From: CAWAHD01 sp963781785 | GTDB lineage: Bacteria > Planctomycetota > Planctomycetia > Isosphaerales > Isosphaeraceae | DNA length: 64,000 nt | NCBI GenBank assembly: GCA_963781785.1 | Contig: CAWAHD010000002.1 | Location: forward strand, 62,001-126,000 | Direction: 5' to 3' | Shown: positions 53,158 through 61,823 of the stretch, piece by piece | How positions within the stretch are numbered: the first letter of the stretch is position 1 | Layout: every line of letters starts with the position of its first letter | Position numbers and translations under genes: made by a program | Notes under the pieces: generated by a model | What the model saw: only the letters and a program-made list of their open reading frames with translations | Told to the model about the DNA's origin: nothing | Database searches by the model: none

Positions 53158-56100
53158 TCTGCCCCGGATCGTGAGACGACAGACAGAGAAGCGGAAATTC
53201 AGCCACGGATGAAACACGGATGAAACACGGATAGGATGCAGTCTGGCCAAGAGTTGGTCCCGGTGAGTTACGGCGATGGGGTACAGAGGCTATGGCGCTG
53301 GAGCATGGAGTGATCACCGAACAAATCCCGATCGACGCTTCAGGTTGCATGATCAGTGCTGTGTCCCTCTCTATCTGTATCCGTGTTCAATCCGTGTTTC
53401 ATCCGTGGCTAAAAATCCAGTTTGAAACGGCGATTACGGATCGAGGCGGCGTGAAGAGAGGCCACTGAACAAATCCCGATCGACGCTTCAGGTTGCATGA
53501 TTAGTGCTGTGTCCCTCTCTATCTGCATCCGTGTTCAATCCGTGTTTCATCCGTGGCGAAAAATGCAGTTTGAAACGGCGATTACCGATCGAGGCGGCGT
53601 GAACAGTGGCCACTGAACAAATCTCAAGCATGCCCGCCCCGCCTCGAAATCCGGCGCGACCGCCCCAACGCTGCTGGCGCCCAACGATTCGATCCGTTTT
53701 GCTATGAATAGGTCGCGGCGATCGACCTCGACTCGTTCAACCGGGCATGCCGGCGTCGCAGTGCCTGTCCTTTCTGCCTCGGATCGTGAGACGACCGACA
53801 GAGAAGGGGAAATTCAGCCACGGATGGAACACGGATTAAACACGGATAGGATGCAGAGTGGCGAGGAGTCGGTCCCGGTGCGTTACGGCGATGGGGTACA
53901 GAGGCTATGGCGCTGGAGCATGGAGTGATCACCGAACAAATCCCGATCGACGCTTCAGGTTGCATGATCAGTGCTGTGTCCCTCTCTATCTGTATCCGTG
54001 TTCAATCCGTGTTTCATCCGTGGCTAAAAATCCAGTTTGAAACGGCGATTACGGATCGAGGCGGCGTGAAGAGAGGCCACTGAACAAATCCCGATCGACG
54101 CTTCAGGTTGCATGATTAGTGCTGTGTCCCTCTCTATCTGCAACCGTGTTCAATCCGTGTTTCATCCGTGGCGAAAAATGCAGTTTGAAACGGCGATTAC
54201 CGATCAAGGCGGCGTGAACAGTGGCCACTGAACCAATCTCAAGCATGCCCGCCCCGCCTCGAAATCCGGCGCGACCGCCCCAACGCTGCTGGCGCCCAAC
54301 GATTCGATCCGTTTTGCTATGAATAGGTCGCGGCGATCGACCTCGACTCGTTCAACCGGGCATGCCGGCGTCGCAGTGCCTGTCCTTTCTGCCTCGGATC
54401 GTGAGACGACCGACAGAGAAGGGGAAATTCAGCCACGGATGGAACACGGATTAAACACGGATAGGATGCAGAGTGGCGAGGAGTCGGTCCCGGTGCGTTA
54501 CGGCGATGGGGTACAGAGGCTATGGCGCTGGAGCATGGAGTGATCACCGAACAAATCCCGATCGACGCTTCAGGTTGCATGATCAGTGCTGTGTCCCTCT
54601 CTATCTGTATCCGTGTTCAATCCGTGTTTCATCCGTGGCTAAAAATCCAGTTTGAAACGGCGATTACGGATCGAGGCGGCGTGAAGAGAGGCCACTGAAC
54701 AAATCCCGATCGACGCTTCAGGTTGCATGATTAGTGCTGTGTCCCTCTCTATCTGCAACCGTGTTCAATCCGTGTTTCATCCGTGGCGAAAAATGCAGTT
54801 TGAAACGGCGATTACCGATCAAGGCGGCGTGAACAGTGGCCACTGAACCAATCTCAAGCATGCCCGCCCCGCCTCGAAATCCGGCGCGACCGCCCCAACG
54901 CTGCTGGCGCCCAACGATTCGATCCGTTTTGCTATGAATAGGTCGCGGCGATCGACCTCGACTCGTTCAACCGGGCATGCCGGCGTCGCAGTGCCTGTCC
55001 TTTCTGCCTCGGATCGTGAGACGACCGACAGAGAAGGGGAAATTCAGCCACGGATGGAACACGGATTAAACACGGATAGGATGCAGAGTGGCGAGGAGTC
55101 GGTCCCGGTGCGTTACGGCGATGGGGTACAGAGGCTATGGCGCTGGAGCATGGAGTGATCACCGAACAAATCCCGATCGACGCTTCAGGTTGCATGATCA
55201 GTGCTGTGTCCCTCTCTATCTGTATCCGTGTTCAATCCGTGTTTCATCCGTGGCTAAAAATCCAGTTTGAAACGGCGATTACGGATCGAGGCGGCGTGAA
55301 GAGAGGCCACTGAACAAATCCCGATCGACGCTTCAGGTTGCATGATTAGTGCTGTGTCCCTCTCTATCTGCAACCGTGTTCAATCCGTGTTTCATCCGTG
55401 GCGAAAAATGCAGTTTGAAACGGCGATTACCGATCAAGGCGGCGTGAACAGTGGCCACTGAACCAATCTCAAGCATGCCCGCCCCGCCTCGAAATCCGGC
55501 GCGACCGCCCCAACGCTGCTGGCGCCCAACGATTCGATCCGTTTTGCTATGAATAGGTCGCGGCGATCGACCTCGACTCGTTCAACCGGGCATGCCGGCG
55601 TCGCAGTGCCTGTCCTTTCTGCCTCGGATCGTGAGACGACCGACAGAGAAGGGGAAATTCAGCCACGGATGGAACACGGATTAAACACGGATAGGATGCA
55701 GAGTGGCGAGGAGTCGGTCCCGGTGCGTTACGGCGATGGGGTACAGAGGCTATGGCGCTGGAGCATGGAGTGATCACCGAACAAATCCCGATCGACGCTT
55801 CAGGTTGCATGATCAGTGCTGTGTCCCTCTCTATCTGTATCCGTGTTCAATCCGTGTTTCATCCGTGGCTAAAAATCCAGTTTGAAACGGCGATTACGGA
55901 TCGAGGCGGCGTGAAGAGAGGCCACTGAACAAATCCCGATCGACGCTTCAGGTTGCATGATTAGTGCTGTGTCCCTCTCTATCTGCAACCGTGTTCAATC
56001 CGTGTTTCATCCGTGGCGAAAAATGCAGTTTGAAACGGCGATTACCGATCAAGGCGGCGTGAACAGTGGCCACTGAACCAATCTCAAGCATGCCCGCCCC

Positions 56101-56850
56101 GCCTCGAAATCCGGCGCGACCGCCCCAACGCTGCTGGCGCCCAACGATTCGATCCGTTTTGCTATGAATAGGTCGCGGCGATCGACCTCGACTCGTTCAA
56201 CCGGGCATGCCGGCGTCGCAGTGCCTGTCCTTTCTGCCTCGGATCGTGAGACGACCGACAGAGAAGGGGAAATTCAGCCACGGATGGAACACGGATTAAA
56301 CACGGATAGGATGCAGAGTGGCGAGGAGTCGGTCCCGGTGCGTTACGGCGATGGGGTACAGAGGCTATGGCGCTGGAGCATGGAGTGATCACCGAACAAA
56401 TCCCGATCGACGCTTCAGGTTGCATGATCAGTGCTGTGTCCCTCTCTATCTGCATCCGTGTTCAATCCGTGTTTCATCCGTGGCTAAAAATGCAGTTTGA
56501 AACGGCGATTACCGATCGAGGCGGCGTGAACAGTGGCCACTGAACAAATCCCGATCGACGCTTCAGGTTGCATGATCAGTGCTGTGTCCCTCTCTATCTG
56601 TATCCGTGTTCAATCCGTGTTTCATCCGTGGCTAAAAATGCAGTTTGAAACGGCGATTACGGATCGAGGCGGCGTGAATAGTGGCCACTGAACCAATCTC
56701 AAGCATGCCCGCCCCGCCTCGAAATCAGGCGCGACCGCCCGAACGCTGTTGACGCCCAGCGATTCGAGCCGTTTTGCTAAGAACAGGTTGCGGCGGTCGA
56801 CCTGGACCCGTTCACGCGGGCATGCCGGCGTCGCCGTCTTTCTGCCCTGA
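53004..56850. repeat. 615-bp macrosatellite (six units plus a partial seventh)
   Basis: Unit starts (motif ATCTCAAGCATGCCCGCC) at 53004, 53621, 54236, 54851, 55466 and 56081, with a diverged partial at 56696. The period is 615 bp, with 617 for the first; units starting at 54236-55466 look identical. Each unit contains the right half of MITE family 3, a CACGGAT-rich stretch, and two ~147-bp subrepeats beginning AACAAATCCCGATCGACG. Short ORFs (60-87 aa) recur at the same phase but have no ribosome site or family similarity. No gene seen. Confidence 0.92.
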
Positions 56851-56941
56851 AAGAACACGGACTTGGTGTGATCACGACCGAGACCAAGGCATGCGGTAGC
56901 CCAGGCTGGGAATTAATCGTTGCCCGGACGATAATGCTGAA

Positions 56942-57151
56942 ATGGATTCACGAAACAGCGTCAGGCCGACAATCGAAGAGGTGGAAACCCTGACGGGATG
57001 CCCGGTTCAGATCGTCCAGGATTCGTCGATCAAGAACATGGCTGTTCTGGACATCGCTCGTGGATCGGTGCGTTTGCATCGAACCCGCATCCATCCAAAC
57101 TTCGCCGGGAACGATGCCCGCGGCCCGAAAGAAGAAAGCAGAGCGAATTGA
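56942..57151 (+). CDS. Small protein upstream of the zeta-like gene (possible regulator or antitoxin)
   Basis: 69 aa, ATG at 56942. TIEEVETLTGCPVQIVQDSS with a strand-helix pattern, then RTRIHPNFAGND. The stop overlaps the TTG start of the P-loop gene (TTGA), so the two are translated together. No family name that I can give. It may be truncated at the 5' end by the repeat array, since only ~85 bp separate them. It could be an antitoxin or accessory component. Confidence 0.5.
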   Translation: MDSRNSVRPTIEEVETLTGCPVQIVQDSSIKNMAVLDIARGSVRLHRTRIHPNFAGNDARGPKEESRAN

Positions 57152-57759
57152 CCAAGAGGAGGCCCAAGCCGCCAACAGTCTACGTGATTGCAGGCCCCAA
57201 CGGAGCCGGTAAGACGACGTTTGCTTCGCAATTCCTGCCTGACTTCGTCAAGTGCCGGCAGTTCCTGAACGCGGACCTGATCGCCGCCGGCTTGTCGCCA
57301 TTCGCACCCGAGTCACAAAACTTGCGGGCTGGACGGCTGCTGCTGGAACGAATTCGCGAGCTGGCTGAACAGCGGGCGGATTTCGGGTTGGAAACGACAC
57401 TTTCGGGCCGGACGTATGTCAAGCTCCTGACAGACATGAAGGCAAGCGGATATCGTGTTGTGATGTTCTTTCTCTGGCTGCCCGATGCGGACATGGCGGT
57501 GGCTCGTGTCGAGAATCGAGTCAAAGAGGGAGGGCATAGCGTGGCCCCCGTCGACATTCGACGGCGTTACGAGTCAGGCGTGAGAAACATCTTTCGGCTT
57601 TACCGTCCGATACGGGATAGCTGGTGGTTGCTCGATGGATCGCGACTTCCGCCGCGCGTGATCGCGGTCGAGGAAGCCGGCCGGTTGGTCGTCAAACGCA
57701 GGCCGTTGTATCGACGGATCGAACAGCAAACGGAGGAAGATCATGAAGAAATCGCCTGA
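57148..57759 (+). CDS. Zeta-toxin-like P-loop kinase
   Basis: 203 aa from a TTG at 57148 overlapping the upstream stop; the longer open frame contributes nothing similar. Walker A AGPNGAGKTTFA (GPNGAGKT at 16-23) is followed by NADLIAAGLSPFAPE and FGLETTLSGRTY, the order seen in zeta toxin family proteins, then a lid-like Arg-rich segment VENRVKEGGHSVAPVDIRRR. Canonical zeta toxins phosphorylate UDP-N-acetylglucosamine and block wall synthesis; the target here is unknown. It sits between two small genes, both overlapping it, which is a toxin-antitoxin-like layout. Confidence 0.78.
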   Translation: MTKRRPKPPTVYVIAGPNGAGKTTFASQFLPDFVKCRQFLNADLIAAGLSPFAPESQNLRAGRLLLERIRELAEQRADFGLETTLSGRTYVKLLTDMKASGYRVVMFFLWLPDADMAVARVENRVKEGGHSVAPVDIRRRYESGVRNIFRLYRPIRDSWWLLDGSRLPPRVIAVEEAGRLVVKRRPLYRRIEQQTEEDHEEIA

Positions 57760-57949
57760 GAATCCGCTCGCCAAGATGGTGGATGGCGCGTTGCGACAGG
57801 CCGCCAAAAAGGTCATCAAACGCGCGGAAGCATCCGGAACTCCCGTGATCATCTGGGAAGACGGAGAAGTTAAAAGAGTCCAACCGCGAAACGCCCACAA
57901 AGGACGACAACCGAAACCCGAGACCGGAAAACCGAAGAGCAAACGATGA
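57743..57949 (+). CDS. Small basic protein downstream of the zeta-like gene (putative antitoxin)
   Basis: 68 aa, ATG with GGAGGA 7 bases upstream, overlapping the kinase gene by 17 bp. NPLAKMVDGALRQAAKKVIK then SGTPVIIWEDGEVKRVQP, a helix followed by a short strand pair, with a basic Lys/Arg-rich tail. Small proteins with this pattern commonly follow zeta-like P-loop genes in planctomycetes and cyanobacteria, to my knowledge. An antitoxin role is inferred from position and size only. Confidence 0.6.
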   Translation: MKKSPENPLAKMVDGALRQAAKKVIKRAEASGTPVIIWEDGEVKRVQPRNAHKGRQPKPETGKPKSKR

Positions 57950-58345
57950 CGATCGCCTGGTCGTAAAAAGCTCGACCGGATTGGATCCCAAATCGAACTC
58001 CGCGCCGACGGTCGAAAACCACGACCACTGCTGCACGATCGAATCGAATCGGGTGGCGCGACCTCGGTCAAATCCCGGATTAACGCATCGTCAGGATCAG
58101 CAGCGGTCTGCTCAAGAAACTGAGCTAGTTCGTCAGTCATTTCGATGGGATCGTACAGCATGAGAGAAGAATCCGCCGAACCAAGGCGGTGTCGCTTGAG
58201 CCACCTGCTCTGAGTCGCGTCGGCCGCGCGTTTTGCGTCGGGTCCGGTCCTCTCGTCCTTCAACTCAAAAACCGTTTACTGGACCTGACCCCGCGGACTG
58301 GACCTGACCCCGCGGAAAACCGTTTACCGGACCTGACCCCGCGGA
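57950..58345. other. Intergenic stretch with a short GGACCTGACCCCGCGG triplet
   Basis: No convincing gene. A minus-strand frame (about 58161 to 58050) reads DPIEMTDELAQFLEQTAADP then DDALIRDLTEVAPPDSI, which has protein-like composition and could be a gene fragment, but it has no homology that I recognise. Three GGACCTGACCCCGCGG copies lie within about 58277-58340, sharing GACCCCGCG with array C. Confidence 0.4.
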
Positions 58346-58347
58346 CT

Positions 58348-58670
58348 TTGAACAAATCCCGCTCGACGCCTCAGCTTGCATGATGACTGGTGTGTCCCGA
58401 TCTGTATCCGTGTTCAATCCGTGTTTCATCCGTGGCTAAAGATTCAGTTTGAAACGGCGATTACCGATCGACGCGGCGTGAAGAGAGGCATTTGAACCAA
58501 TCTCAGGCGTGCTCGCCCCGCCTCGAAATCCGGTGCGACCGCCCCAACGCTGTTGACGCCCGGCGATTCGAACCGTTTTGCTATGGATCGGTTGCGGCGG
58601 TCGACCCGGACCCGTTCACCCAGGCATGCCGGCGTCGCAGCGCTTGTCCTTTCTGCCTGGCACACCGAGG
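58348..58670. repeat. Diverged copy of macrosatellite subunits
   Basis: A ~147-bp subrepeat (AACAAATCCCGCTCGACGCC to GTGAAGAGAGGCA) followed by the right half of MITE family 3 ending GCGCTTGTCCTTTC. Same order as in the 615-bp unit but more diverged. No gene. Confidence 0.7.
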
Positions 58671-58867
58671 CGTCACTACGCGAGCTGGCCGTTTGGTTCG
58701 GACTTTCTCGTCCCGACAGCGTCCCCAGCCTCACGCGTCGGATCGACGCGGCTGAAAGCATCCCGCGAGCTGTCCCACAATCTCGCTGACATCCTAACGG
58801 GCGAGTTCACCAGACGCCGACGGCCATACACACAACGCGAAACGCACAACGGCTCCGCGGAAATCGG

Positions 58868-58983
58868 CACGCTCGAAAACCAAAAACAAAGGCTGACACC
58901 GCGAAGCCGCCCGCGAAGCCGCCCGACACCGCGAAGCCGCCCAGGCTGACACCGCGAAGCCGCCGACACCGCGAAGCCGCCCC
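58868..58983. repeat. Tandem array D (inverted relative to A and B)
   Basis: Begins CGAAAACCAAAAACAAAGGC and continues with GCTGACACCGCGAAGCCGCC units of variable length, the exact reverse complement of the modules of arrays A and B. Shorter than A or B but less diverged than array C. Confidence 0.82.
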
Positions 58984-58987
58984 GGAC

Positions 58988-59167
58988 GAAGTCGCGGATA
59001 TCTGGTTCGCTGCCTTCATTTATGCTGTTGACGCAAACGGTAGGATGACCAGATTCAATATGCATGGCTGGAAGATTGGAACCGACGCGGCGGGTGTTAA
59101 ACAAGCTATGGCCTTTCAGATGGACCGCCCTAACTTACCGCTGGGATTGGTGCCGCTTGTCAAATAG
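58988..59167 (+). pseudogene. C-terminal fragment of an unrecognised gene
   Basis: Directly after array D the frame reads EVADIWFAAFIYAVDANGRM, then WKIGTDAAGVKQAMAFQMDR and a stop. The composition and codon use look like a true protein end, with no start and no upstream part: the array appears to have replaced the 5' portion. Family not recognised. Confidence 0.35.
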
Positions 59168-59215
59168 GCCATCACTCGCAACGTCAATTGGCAGGTCTCA
59201 TGACGCGCAACGTGC

Positions 59216-59359
59216 TTACGCATGTTTCGAGGCCGTTTCGGCCAAAGCTTGGACCAAATACCCATCCTCCACATAGATAACGTAACGATCATGCTCCGCC
59301 ATCCGGGCTTCCCAATCCCTCGCCATGACTGCCCATTCCCGCGAGCTCCACCGTAGCAT
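59216..59359 (-). CDS. Possible 47-residue protein
   Basis: MLRWSSREWAVMARDWEARM then AEHDRYVIYVEDGYLVQALA and ETASKHA. Balanced composition with acidic/aromatic strand VIYVED, unlike the repeat translations around it. No clear ribosome site. May be a small gene or a remnant. The rest of 59168-59564 shows nothing I can name. Confidence 0.3.
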   Translation of the reverse strand: MLRWSSREWAVMARDWEARMAEHDRYVIYVEDGYLVQALAETASKHA

Positions 59360-59564
59360 TTATCGCAACGAGATGAGCCCGAATTTGTGGCCTGGCTGGC
59401 CTTATCTATCATCATTCGTGGATCACCGTGAACCGGTATACTAATAGGCACATCGATCTGGCGAGTCCAAACTTCTGGTCGCCGGGTCTACCTGGCCGGT
59501 CATGGTAGTAGCTCGAACGCCGTTCAGACGCGCCGAACGCCACCAGGGGAAAAAGGAAGGGAAA

Positions 59565-59760
59565 AAGGACAGGCACTGCGTGAGCGCATACGGCCCGCCG
59601 CACCGCCAATCTCAAGCATGGCCGCCTCGCCTCGAAATCAGGCGCGACCGCCCGAACGCTGTTGACGTCCAGCGATCCGAACCGTTTTGCTATGAATAGG
59701 TCGCGGCGGTCGACCTGGACCCGCTCACCCGGGCATGCCGGCGTCGCAGTGCCCGTCTTT
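59565..59760. mobile_element. MITE-like element family 3, copy 2
   Basis: 196 bp, left end AAGGACAGGCACTGCG (59565), right end GCAGTGCCCGTCTTT (to 59760), inverted with two or three mismatches. Same length as family 1 and the same AAGGACAGGCA end, but a different interior (ATACGGCCCGCCGCACC, GGCATGCCGGCG). It is the most complete copy of the sequence repeated in the macrosatellite. Confidence 0.72.
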
Positions 59761-59922
59761 CTGCTCCAGGGTGGAAGCTGCCGGCAGCGGACTTGCTACT
59801 GTGATGAAGACTACCAATGCAACCTGGAACTGATCAATCAAAGGTGCACGGCTTACCCAGTCGGGATCTGGGCAAGACTCGATTCGGCAGGATTTGCCAC
59901 CGAAAAATAGCGGAATCCGTGC

Positions 59923-60297
59923 TCAAACGTAGTGGCTCTCGACCCAGACCTTCATGGTCTCGAGCGTTGGCGGGCTCTTCATCAACACGAAGAGGTCCTT
60001 GAGCGCCTCGGCGCGGGCTACACCCGTAGGCGCTCCAGGCATGACCTCATCCAGGAAGCTCACACACACCATGACACCCACCTCGAAGCCGTTGTATCCA
60101 GCTTCGTCGATGCAAAAGCAGAGAAACGCCCTCCCTGCAAGGTCTACGGCATCGCCGTTCCCCGCTTGGTCGAGCAGGAAATCGTTGAGGCCACGTTCGT
60201 GGTTGAACGCGCTCAGCTTGAAGTTCATTCGTTGCGCGACCTGAGCCGCCACGCGCTTGAACGTTCGGAGAGCGGGCGTCATTGGGCGGCGACCCAC
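59923..60297 (-). CDS. Small protein overlapping the Panacea gene (candidate toxin)
   Basis: 124 aa from the ATG at 60297 (a second ATG six codons in is possible). RTFKRVAAQVAQRMNFKLSA, DFLLDQAGNGDAVDLAGRAF, LCFCIDEAGYNGFEVGVMVC and PPTLETMKVWVESHYV. No motif I can assign: no nuclease, kinase or ADP-ribosyltransferase signature. It overlaps the upstream Panacea-domain gene by 19 bp on the same strand. Panacea (DUF4065) antitoxins are known to pair with very different toxins, so this is the natural toxin candidate. Confidence 0.6.
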   Translation of the reverse strand: MGRRPMTPALRTFKRVAAQVAQRMNFKLSAFNHERGLNDFLLDQAGNGDAVDLAGRAFLCFCIDEAGYNGFEVGVMVCVSFLDEVMPGAPTGVARAEALKDLFVLMKSPPTLETMKVWVESHYV

Positions 60298-60830
60298 GCG
60301 GCCAAGAGCTCTGTCTTGAGCGTGCTCAGATGCTGCTCGCGCGCAGCAAATTCATCGTCCGGGATCAGGTCGACGTAGATATTGAGCTCCTGCCCCTCCT
60401 GAGCGCTGTTCCAGGCGCGGGAGAACTCGTGTGTCAGGTCACTCAGTTCGGTGGCGCCCTTCTCTCTGACGAAACTGACGGCCTGTTCGACGGCATGTAC
60501 GGCCGGTTGCGACAGTGCGTCGCCGGGAAGCGGTTTGCCAGTCAGGCGGTAGGCAGTCGCTGTGTAGGGACCCACGGCCGTGTGATTGCGGCCGAGCACT
60601 CCGGAAAGCACAAGCTCATTCAAAAGCTCGTCGCCGCATTCGATCCCGGGGCCGTACGGCATTTTGACGACCGGCCAGTTCGTCAGGTAACCGGGCTCGG
60701 CCTCAGCGTAGAAGAGGTGCGCCAGGTAGTAGGCCTTGTAGAGCCTCGTCTTCCCCGTCCATTCGCCTCCGGCTGCTCGAATCAGCTCCACCAAGACTTG
60801 CTTGGCTCGATCGACGTCGACCATGTTCAT
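60279..60830 (-). CDS. Panacea (DUF4065)-domain protein, putative antitoxin
   Basis: 183 aa, ATG at 60830 (a Met-Asn-Met start, so 60824 is equally possible). The start DVDRAKQVLVELIRAAGGEW, TGKTRLYKAYYLAHLFYAEA and GYLTNWPVVKMPYGPGI, then GPYTATAYRLTG, match the Panacea domain, shared by the SocA-type proteolytic adaptor and a group of antitoxins. The C-terminal half (SDLTHEFSRAWNSAQEGQEL) is helical. It is upstream of and overlaps the small gene at 60297, giving antitoxin-then-toxin order, as in many known pairs. Confidence 0.72.
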   Translation of the reverse strand: MNMVDVDRAKQVLVELIRAAGGEWTGKTRLYKAYYLAHLFYAEAEPGYLTNWPVVKMPYGPGIECGDELLNELVLSGVLGRNHTAVGPYTATAYRLTGKPLPGDALSQPAVHAVEQAVSFVREKGATELSDLTHEFSRAWNSAQEGQELNIYVDLIPDDEFAAREQHLSTLKTELLAAWVAAQ

Positions 60831-61823
60831 GGTTCACCTTTCGCTCGATTGCGTCCCGCGTCTTTCTGCACCATAGTATTCATGCGTATTCTAGCAGGTG
60901 GCTCTCAGCATCGCCAAGCCGTTTTCCTGGCCTCGTGACCGAAGTGATCGTGCCGGGAGCACCACCGCCGCCCGCCCGCAAGCCCAAGAAGAAACGATCG
61001 TGACCGATGGCCACGCCCAAGCAAATCCGTGAATCAGCAAGGGCGAAGCCCTTGGTGGGGCGGCTCAAGCTGGCAGGGTGGATCTTCCGGATTGGACCAG
61101 AACGCAATGCCTCAGCGGAAGCCGCACCGAATTCTTCGTTTGCTTCGTTTGCTTCTGTTCCAGGATCAGCGCGACACCATGCCCGCTTTTCGCCCCGCTG
61201 CCAATACGCCTTCAACAGAAGCAAGCGAACGCAACGAAGAGCGAGATGGCAGCCCAACGCGGCATAGCCGCAACCAAGCATGAACTCCTGAATCTCAAAT
61301 CCGAAAAGATGTGCGCACGACGCGGTGGTGTTGCGGAGTCATAGCCTAACGCAGGATCGAAACACGGCACGCAAGATCAGAATGTCGGCGAGAACGGCCT
61401 GCGGGCCTCGACCCCAAAGGCGACCACGGAAAATGGCCGGAGTGTTACCCAACTTCCGGATTTGCTGCCCTCCTGCTTTCCTGGCTTCCTGATGATTTGC
61501 CGCTTCTGCGGATTGGTCCGCCCCCTGACCGCCCGGCGCGCCCGCCTAGGCTGGCATTGCCGGCCCGCAAAACCTGAACAATCCGGCAAACGGGAACGGC
61601 GCCGCAAACTTTCCGGCCAATTTCCAAATTTTCTCGCACCAAATTCCCCCTTTTTGTAGATCGTAGCTGGATGGAGGCCCAGCAGACCCGCCGGTCTGAT
61701 CGGTCTCGATCAAATGTTCCTATGTGGTGATTCCATGGTACCCCGATCCGGACCGCCCAATGCCAAGTGCTCGATGCCCACTGCCGCTCACCGCTAACCC
61801 GACACCGTCGAGGAGATTTCCCG
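60831..61823. other. ~1 kb without a supported gene
   Basis: A short coding-like tail (VTEVIVPGAPPPPARKPKKK then RS and a stop, about 60935-61003) may be the end of a lost gene. The rest has only short overlapping frames with low-complexity or mixed composition. No RNA gene, repeat or promoter is evident. Confidence 0.5.

Noticed and set aside
53087..56500. Recurring 60-, 74- and 87-codon ORFs in the 615-bp units
   Set aside because: They recur because the DNA does; no ribosome site, no family, and they overlap each other on both strands.
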